Assembly: GCA_004020645.1 (NCBI GenBank)
Contig: SAQL01000003.1
Span: 354,267 to 418,266 of the forward strand
Length of the DNA: 64,000 bases
From: Mesorhizobium sp.
GTDB taxonomy: Bacteria > Pseudomonadota > Alphaproteobacteria > Rhizobiales > Rhizobiaceae
Direction of reading: 5' to 3'
Numbering within the stretch: position 1 is the first letter of the stretch; each line of letters opens with the position of its first letter. Below the pieces are notes generated by a model that saw only the letters and a list, made by a program, of their open reading frames with translations, made no database searches and had not been told where the DNA came from. Below are positions 58,962 to 64,000 of the stretch, one piece after another. Made by a program: the position numbers and the translations under genes.

Positions 58962-60371
58962 ATGAGCGCACCGCGCACCCTCTACGATAAGATATTCGAC
59001 GACCACGTCGTCGACCGCCAGGACGACGGCACCTGCCTGCTCTACATCGACCGTCATCTCGTCCATGAAGTGACCAGCCCGCAAGCCTTCGAAGGCCTGC
59101 GCATGACCGGCAGAAAGGTCCGGCATCCGGAAAAGACGCTGGCCGTGGTCGACCACAATGTGTCGACCTCGCCGGAGCGCAAGTTCGGCATCAAGAACGA
59201 GGAAAGCCGCATCCAGGTCGAGGCACTGGCCAAGAACGCCAAGGATTTCGGCGTCGAATATTATTCCGAGAAGGATATCCGCCAGGGCATCGTCCACATC
59301 ATCGGTCCGGAGCAGGGCTTTACGCTGCCCGGCATGACCATCGTCTGCGGCGACAGCCACACCTCGACGCACGGCGCTTTCGGCGCATTGGCGCATGGCA
59401 TTGGCACCTCGGAAGTCGAGCATGTGCTGGCCACGCAGACGCTGATCCAGCGCAAGGCCAAGAACATGCTGGTGCGCGTCGACGGCGTACTGCCGGAAGG
59501 CGTCACCGCCAAGGACATCATTTTGGCGATCATCGGCGAGATCGGCACTGCCGGCGGCACCGGCTATGTCATCGAATATGCCGGCGAAGCGATCCGCGCG
59601 CTGTCCATGGAAGGGCGCATGACCATCTGCAACATGTCGATCGAGGGTGGCGCCCGTGCCGGCCTGATCGCGCCTGACGAGACGACCTTCACCTATGTCA
59701 AGGACAAGCCGCGGGCCCCCAAGGGCGAGGCGTGGGATGCGGCGCTCGCCTATTGGAAGACGCTGCAGTCCGACGAGGGCGCGCATTTCGACAAGGTGGT
59801 CGTGCTCGACGCGGCGAAATTGCCGCCGATCGTCTCCTGGGGCTCTTCGCCCGAGGACGTCGTCTCGGTCCAGGGCATCGTGCCGAACCCCGACGATATC
59901 GCCGATGAGAACAAGCGCACCTCCAAGCAGCGCGCGCTCGACTATATGGGGCTGACGCCGGGTACCAGGATCACCGATATCGCGCTCGACCGCGTCTTCA
60001 TCGGCTCCTGCACCAACGGCCGCATCGAGGATCTGCGCGCCGCCGCCAAGGTGGTCGAGGGCAAGAAAGTCAGCCCGCATGTCGATGCGATGATCGTGCC
60101 GGGCTCCGGTCTGGTCAAGGAGCAGGCGGAAGCAGAAGGTCTCGACAAGATCTTTGTTGCGGCCGGTTTCGACTGGCGTGAGCCGGGCTGCTCGATGTGC
60201 CTTGCCATGAACGACGACCGTCTGAAGCCGCATGAACGCTGCGCCTCGACCTCGAACCGCAATTTCGAGGGCCGTCAGGGCTTCAAGGGCCGTACCCATC
60301 TGGTGTCGCCGGCGATGGCGGCGGCGGCGGCGATCGCCGGCCATTTCGTCGACATCCGTGAGTGGAAATAG
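58962..60371 (+). CDS. leuC: 3-isopropylmalate dehydratase large subunit
   Basis: 469 residues. Aconitase-family [4Fe-4S] enzyme that isomerises 2- to 3-isopropylmalate with LeuD. Cluster ligands are in '[20 protein letters not shown]' near 349 and '[20 protein letters not shown]' near 405-412; '[34 protein letters not shown]' near 130 is diagnostic. leuD is not in the window; leuB is about 57 kb away. Confidence 0.98.
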   Translation: MSAPRTLYDKIFDDHVVDRQDDGTCLLYIDRHLVHEVTSPQAFEGLRMTGRKVRHPEKTLAVVDHNVSTSPERKFGIKNEESRIQVEALAKNAKDFGVEYYSEKDIRQGIVHIIGPEQGFTLPGMTIVCGDSHTSTHGAFGALAHGIGTSEVEHVLATQTLIQRKAKNMLVRVDGVLPEGVTAKDIILAIIGEIGTAGGTGYVIEYAGEAIRALSMEGRMTICNMSIEGGARAGLIAPDETTFTYVKDKPRAPKGEAWDAALAYWKTLQSDEGAHFDKVVVLDAAKLPPIVSWGSSPEDVVSVQGIVPNPDDIADENKRTSKQRALDYMGLTPGTRITDIALDRVFIGSCTNGRIEDLRAAAKVVEGKKVSPHVDAMIVPGSGLVKEQAEAEGLDKIFVAAGFDWREPGCSMCLAMNDDRLKPHERCASTSNRNFEGRQGFKGRTHLVSPAMAAAAAIAGHFVDIREWK

Positions 60372-60442
60372 TTCAGGGCTGCCACAGTCCGTATATGAGT
60401 GCATGCCAGGCCCGAGCCGCAACGCGATTCGGCCCCTTTCTT

Positions 60443-60754
60443 TCAGCCGGGGCGCCTGACGAATTCGTGGAATTGCTCACGGCGGCCGGGTTGATCCTTT
60501 GCCACCACGAGCGCCAGCTGGCGTTCGTCGAAAAGCTTGAACCATTCGTCCCATTCGACCAGTTCGTAGCCGCCGGCGTTGGCCGGGCGTTCAGCCTGGT
60601 CCTGGTCCTGATAGGCATGCTGGCCGAAAACCAGCCTCAGCATGGCTTGCGTGCCTGCTTCGGGCGATACATCGACGATTGCCGGAAATCCGGCACGTGA
60701 CGCGGCCCATGAGCGAATTGCCTCGTGATCGGTCAGCATGATCGTATCGGCCAT
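60443..60754 (-). CDS. Small conserved protein of unknown function
   Basis: 103 residues. Recognisable pattern: 'LTDHEAIRSWAASRAGFPAIVDVSPEAG' at the N-terminus and 'YELVEWDEWFKLFDERQLALVVA' near 63-85. This D-H-x-x-I-R-x-W-A / W-D-E-W-F-x-x-F-D-E pairing occurs in small proteobacterial proteins that databases often label '1,4-alpha-glucan branching enzyme', a label that is almost certainly wrong given the size. Start has a GGAGA site. Convergent with leuC. Confidence 0.75.
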   Translation of the reverse strand: MADTIMLTDHEAIRSWAASRAGFPAIVDVSPEAGTQAMLRLVFGQHAYQDQDQAERPANAGGYELVEWDEWFKLFDERQLALVVAKDQPGRREQFHEFVRRPG

Positions 60755-60941
60755 GAAAGCGTCTCCATCGATTGCTGCCGGAAAACGCCGGCCGCGGTCT
60801 CAAGTTCCGTGCAGCAGCTTCATGGGCGACCCTCGCGCATATTCGATCCCGCTTAACCGCTTGTTTGGGCTTCCGCTCTAAGGTCTTCCCTGACGCAAGC
60901 GTGGGGGCACGGTCCTTTGGACACCGGTCCTGCCGATAGGG

Positions 60942-61208
60942 TTGCTCAACCCGACGATCGCGCTTGTGCTCGGCGCGGTGTTTCTCGTGCTGTGGTTCTA
61001 TCAGCGTCACCGCCCCTATCTGGCCGTGCTCGCCGCCAGCTACTGGCTTTCGGCGATCGGTTTCCTGTTGCAGCATTTCACGCTGCCCATCGGCATGGCG
61101 CCAACCAAGCTGATCTCCAACCTGTGGTCTCGCCGGCGCGATCATGGTCCGGCGCCGTTCCTGACCGGAGAGGCGCTTTGCGCGGCCCTTGTCGCTCTCG
61201 CGTGTTGA
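60942..61208 (+). pseudogene. N-terminal remnant of a membrane signalling protein, probably a GGDEF cyclase
   Basis: Starting at a TTG, about 65 residues look like a membrane sensor N-terminus ('LLNPTIALVLGAVFLVLWFYQRHRPYLAVLAASYWLSAIGFLLQHFTLPIGMAPTKLISN' pattern, two helices), as in rhizobial diguanylate cyclases. After 'LISNL' the frame degenerates; short stretches of the expected sequence reappear in other frames ('LAGAIMV', then 'GAVPDRRGA'), implying at least two lost bases. No GGDEF domain follows. The cyclase assignment is an inference from the N-terminus alone. Confidence 0.5.
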
Positions 61209-61257
61209 ATCTGCGTTTTCCGTCCCAGGCGAGAGGGCCGCTCGTTTTGTTGGAGCT

Positions 61258-61454
61258 ATGCCGACGCAACCTTTTAACTGGTTTAACTGGCATCACCGAT
61301 ATTGGACATCTGGCAACGTCAGACCGAGGAGTGGTTGTCACATGTTGTCGTCGAGCATTGGCGGCGACAAGCGGTGGCCGCGCGGCATGCCGATCAGATC
61401 GGCTGGTCGGCATGGCAGATCGATAAAGCCCGAAAGGCCCGAGCCGGGCGGTGA
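61258..61454 (+). pseudogene. Small protein gene with a one-base deletion
   Basis: Begins at ATG 61258 (GGAG site) with 'MPTQPFNWFN'; at about 61288 one base appears lost, after which the shifted frame reads 'LASPILDIWQRQTEEWL', then 'VVEHWRRQAVAARHADQIGWSAWQIDKARKARAGR', ending at TGA 61454. Restored length is 65 residues. The amphipathic, Trp/Gln/Arg-rich pattern recalls phasin-like or granule-associated small proteins, but I cannot name a family. The unshifted frame runs on without protein-like sequence. Confidence 0.55.
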
Positions 61455-61467
61455 TTGTAATGCCATT

Positions 61468-63777
61468 TCAAAGGCCTGGTGCCAGACTCATGAGGATGTC
61501 TTTGGCGCGCTCGCCATAGCTTGCCGTAAGCGACCAGGGGCTGGGTTGGCGAACCACGTGCAGCCAGCCACGTTTTTCCAGCACCTTGTAATCGCTGCTT
61601 CCATTCGATTTGCGAAAAAATCGGATGGTGACGATCGCATTTGCGACACGGAGATCCGAGATCGTGATCTCGGGCAGCCAGGCCGGCAGATGAGGATCGA
61701 CGAACAGCATCCGGAGCGGCGCGAAGGGCTGCAGGCCCAGCAGCGCCTGAAGGAGCGTATAGACGGTGGTCGTCGACCACGCCTGCGGCGAATTGGCGGC
61801 CGGATAGACCGCTGGAAATGGATGATCCTGATCGCGCTGGTGCCCGGCAATACACTCCGGCAAGCGAAAAAAGTCGAAAAGCGCAGCGGTTTCGAACTGC
61901 GAACGGCACACCCGCTCGACATAATCATGGCATCCATATCGATAAGCACCAATGGCGAACGGACCGTGCTCGACGGGCCAGACGGTGCCACGGTGATAGG
62001 AGTAGGGATTGAAAGCCGGATGTTGTGACGAAAGGGTTCGCACGCCCCAGCCGGTGAACATGTCTTCGGCAAACAGCCGCTTCAACGTGCGCGGCACCAG
62101 TGCCGTGTCGGCGATGCCGGTTGCGACGCAGTGCAGGGCGTTGGAGCCGATCGAGCTGACCTGGCGTCTATCGGGGTCGAGCGCCATCGCGAAGAAACCC
62201 TCGCTCTCCATGCAGAAGGCTTCGCTGAACCGCTTCTTGAGTTCCTTCGCGCTTTCGTACAGGTACTTTGCTTCGTCTCCGCGATCGAACCACCATAAGA
62301 CCTCGGCGAGATTCATTTTGGCGGCGTAGACAATTCCCTGCTCCTCGCAGGTCGCGATTGGCTTCGGCACCTGGGAGCCATCTTCGTAGACGATTGCGTC
62401 GCTCGAGTCCTTCCAGGCTTGGTTCTCGAGCCCGAGCTCCGAACGCGTTTTGTATTCGCAGAAGCCATCCTTGTCATGATCGCAGAACGCATCGAGCCAT
62501 TTGAGAGCCGCAATCGCAGGGTCGACGTATGGGCGTACGAGATTCTTGTCGCCTGTCCAGTGCCATAGCTGCGCCGTCACGAAAGGATAGAAGCCGGAGG
62601 TCGTGATCGATCCGTAGTACCGTGCTTTGGGCGTGTAGTTGAGACTGGCGAGCGGGCCGGTATGGGCTTCATGCAGCATGCGGCCCGGCTGTTCGTCGCG
62701 CCAGTCGTTGATCTCTTTCCCCTGCAATCCGGCGAGCACGGGCAAGGTTCCGCGCATGATATCGGTCGTAACCGGCGCAGCCTCCCAGGCAACTGTGAGC
62801 GTATCGCGGCCGAACAGCGCGATATAGACCGGCAGCCCCGCTGCCGTCGTCCATGCTCGTTCCGCGCAATCGAGATCGTACAGGCGCAAAGCGTCCAAAT
62901 CCCGCTTGGCCTGCTCGAGCGCTCCGATCACCACGTTCGCCAGTGTCGTGCTTTCGGGGCTGGAAAAACGCGGCGCATCGCTCAGAAAACGTTGCGTGCG
63001 GCGATCATAGTCATTGGCCTGCGGCGAAAAGGACCGGCACCGATAGCTCGAAAGGAGATCCCGACCTTCCATCACCGGAATGATGTCGATGCAGCAATGC
63101 CAGCGCTCATGAGGAGCAAGGCCGACATCGAAGGCGATGCGCCCGTTCCTGTATCGGGGCGGCTTGGTGGCGTTCGAGAAGCGGAGCCTGACACCTCGCC
63201 GGATTGACGCAGTCCCCTTCTCATTTTGATGATCATAGCCATGGTGCGCGTGATATTCGAAGGTCAGCTCGGAAAGCTCTTCACCTTCGATCCACTTGCA
63301 GGTCTGCCGGCCGCTCTGTCTGCGGTTACCGTGCGTTTCGTCCTGGTCGGCGAAATCGGCGTCCAGATCAAGCTCAAGCATGAACTGGACTTTTTCCTGC
63401 GTGAAATTCACCAGATCGACATCCTCGTGCAGGCCCTCGCCGACATAGCGCGACAGGCGCAGCTCGATGGACTCCTGCGCAGTCTCGGAAATGGTCGGGC
63501 GCCGCTTGGCAGCCTTCGGAACCGGAGCGATGTAGTAGCCAAGCCACGAGTGCTGAGCCACGTTGGAAACCGAGACAGGGTACGGCGGACGGCCGTTGAT
63601 CAGATAACGGTAGCGAGAAAGGAGCCTCGTCTGGTGGACAAACAGGCCTTGATCGGAACCGTTGTCGAAAAAACCGTCGCGTCCGGTCGCCAGCACCGTT
63701 CGGCCTTTGCTCACATAGATCGTTTCCGGCCGTACCCCCAGGCGGACCAGGCTGTGGTCGGGCGATTCAGCAGGCAT
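61468..63777 (-). CDS. Amylo-alpha-1,6-glucosidase-like glycogen-debranching protein
   Basis: 769 residues. An N-terminal glycogen-debranching domain (about 20-225; 'GRDGFFDNGSDQGLFVHQTRLLSRYRYLINGRPPYPVSVS') is followed by an alpha/alpha-barrel amylo-alpha-1,6-glucosidase domain (about 290-690): 'LPVYIALFGRDTLTVAWEAAPVT', 'MLHEAHTGPLASLNYTPKARYYGSITTSGFYPFV', 'DAFCDHDKDGFCEYKTRSELGLENQAWKDSSDAI' and 'SYHRGTVWPVEHGPFAIGAYRYG'. Likely a cytoplasmic glycoside hydrolase on alpha-glucans or trehalose-like sugars. Less GC-biased than core genes; next to decayed genes, so perhaps acquired. Confidence 0.92.
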   Translation of the reverse strand: MPAESPDHSLVRLGVRPETIYVSKGRTVLATGRDGFFDNGSDQGLFVHQTRLLSRYRYLINGRPPYPVSVSNVAQHSWLGYYIAPVPKAAKRRPTISETAQESIELRLSRYVGEGLHEDVDLVNFTQEKVQFMLELDLDADFADQDETHGNRRQSGRQTCKWIEGEELSELTFEYHAHHGYDHQNEKGTASIRRGVRLRFSNATKPPRYRNGRIAFDVGLAPHERWHCCIDIIPVMEGRDLLSSYRCRSFSPQANDYDRRTQRFLSDAPRFSSPESTTLANVVIGALEQAKRDLDALRLYDLDCAERAWTTAAGLPVYIALFGRDTLTVAWEAAPVTTDIMRGTLPVLAGLQGKEINDWRDEQPGRMLHEAHTGPLASLNYTPKARYYGSITTSGFYPFVTAQLWHWTGDKNLVRPYVDPAIAALKWLDAFCDHDKDGFCEYKTRSELGLENQAWKDSSDAIVYEDGSQVPKPIATCEEQGIVYAAKMNLAEVLWWFDRGDEAKYLYESAKELKKRFSEAFCMESEGFFAMALDPDRRQVSSIGSNALHCVATGIADTALVPRTLKRLFAEDMFTGWGVRTLSSQHPAFNPYSYHRGTVWPVEHGPFAIGAYRYGCHDYVERVCRSQFETAALFDFFRLPECIAGHQRDQDHPFPAVYPAANSPQAWSTTTVYTLLQALLGLQPFAPLRMLFVDPHLPAWLPEITISDLRVANAIVTIRFFRKSNGSSDYKVLEKRGWLHVVRQPSPWSLTASYGERAKDILMSLAPGL

Positions 63778-63937
63778 ACCGTTTGGCTCCGCACGCTCTG
63801 CATGTAGCGCCCGCTAGGCTTGAGAAACATCAACTTCAATCAAATCCCCGTGAATCGTACCGGACGTCCGGAACCGCCGACGCGTTCCCGGCATTGATTT
63901 TGCGGAGGAATCTGCGTCCACAACAGGGAGCAGTGTT

Positions 63938-64000
63938 ATGGCTTTCCGTGATTACATCCATACGCCGGTGACGCCGCGCGACATCCGATGGGGTCTCCAG
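63938..64000 (+). CDS. Start of a gene running off the right edge
   Basis: ATG at 63938 with a GGGAGCAG ribosome site opens a frame still open at the window end: about 21 residues, 'MAFRDYIHTPVTPRDIRWG...'. Too short to identify. Divergent from the debranching gene; the 160-base gap between them shows no other feature. Confidence 0.5.
   Translation, partial: MAFRDYIHTPVTPRDIRWGLQ

Noticed and set aside
58914..60422. 502-codon frame antisense to leuC
   Set aside because: High-GC shadow frame, rich in Arg/Asp/His/Gly; leuC on the plus strand is unmistakable.
60443..60754. Branching-enzyme assignment for the 103-residue protein
   Set aside because: Far too short for a glucan branching enzyme and lacks any GH13 motif; its closeness to the debranching gene is probably coincidental.

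Overview
The window reads as a GC-rich alphaproteobacterial chromosome, most likely Mesorhizobium or a close relative in the Rhizobiales. The reasons are the gene orders (dapF-mtaB-ftsY-ispZ; mdh-sucC-sucD-sucA-sucB-lpd; rimM-trmD-rplS), an Omp19-type lipoprotein, an IalB-type protein, DUF1127 and DUF2794 proteins, and many rhizobial intergenic palindromes (RIME-like elements and long 'ctcccacaagggg' hairpins). No rRNA, tRNA, prophage, transposase or CRISPR array was seen. This is core chromosome with short accessory and decaying stretches, and I see no obvious defence, secretion or biosynthetic island.

Layout. 0-9.3 kb: an unknown C-terminal fragment, a cold-shock/DUF805 fusion, leuB, a RidA protein, a lipoprotein gene broken by an in-frame TGA, argG, a LysE exporter, rlmN plus a small membrane protein, an IalB protein, a YkvA protein and a pterin dehydratase. 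9.3-19 kb: a tyrosine phosphatase overlapping thpR, tesA divergent from a YbbA/YbbP-type ABC system, a YbhL (Bax inhibitor-1) gene behind a probable ybhL leader RNA, an acetyltransferase, DUF2794, an intergenic region ending in an orphan terminator, DUF1223 and a ceramidase-like protein. 19-25.5 kb: acnA and a cytochrome c maturation cluster, ccmA-ccmB-ccmD-ccmG, in which ccmC is absent, followed by a frameshifted DUF2332 gene. 25.5-38.4 kb: DUF1127, an SMP-30 lactonase with a twice-frameshifted tautomerase, ispZ-ftsY-mtaB-dapF, a small DUF1328 protein, a flavin oxidoreductase, a metallo-hydrolase, omp19, zapE and an acetyltransferase.

38.5-50 kb is a long TCA-cycle operon: mdh, sucC, two extra genes, sucD, sucA, sucB, a secreted protein, an SDR and lpd. 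It encodes malate dehydrogenase, succinyl-CoA synthetase and all three 2-oxoglutarate dehydrogenase components; acnA lies elsewhere in the window. 50-60.4 kb holds a Pro/Ala-repeat membrane protein, TraB/GumN, xerC, rimM-trmD, TauE, rplS, an amino-acid ABC binding protein and permease without an ATPase, a methyltransferase and leuC. 60.4-64 kb holds a small protein, two decayed gene remnants, a large amylo-alpha-1,6-glucosidase and the start of another gene.

The most notable signals are: loss of ccmC from an otherwise ordered ccm cluster; at least five broken or truncated genes beside tens of kilobases of intact ones; a GGCAGTAG octamer forming inverted arrays at two loci; long palindromes inside two operons; the ybhL leader; and a strong plus-strand terminator with no gene in front of it.
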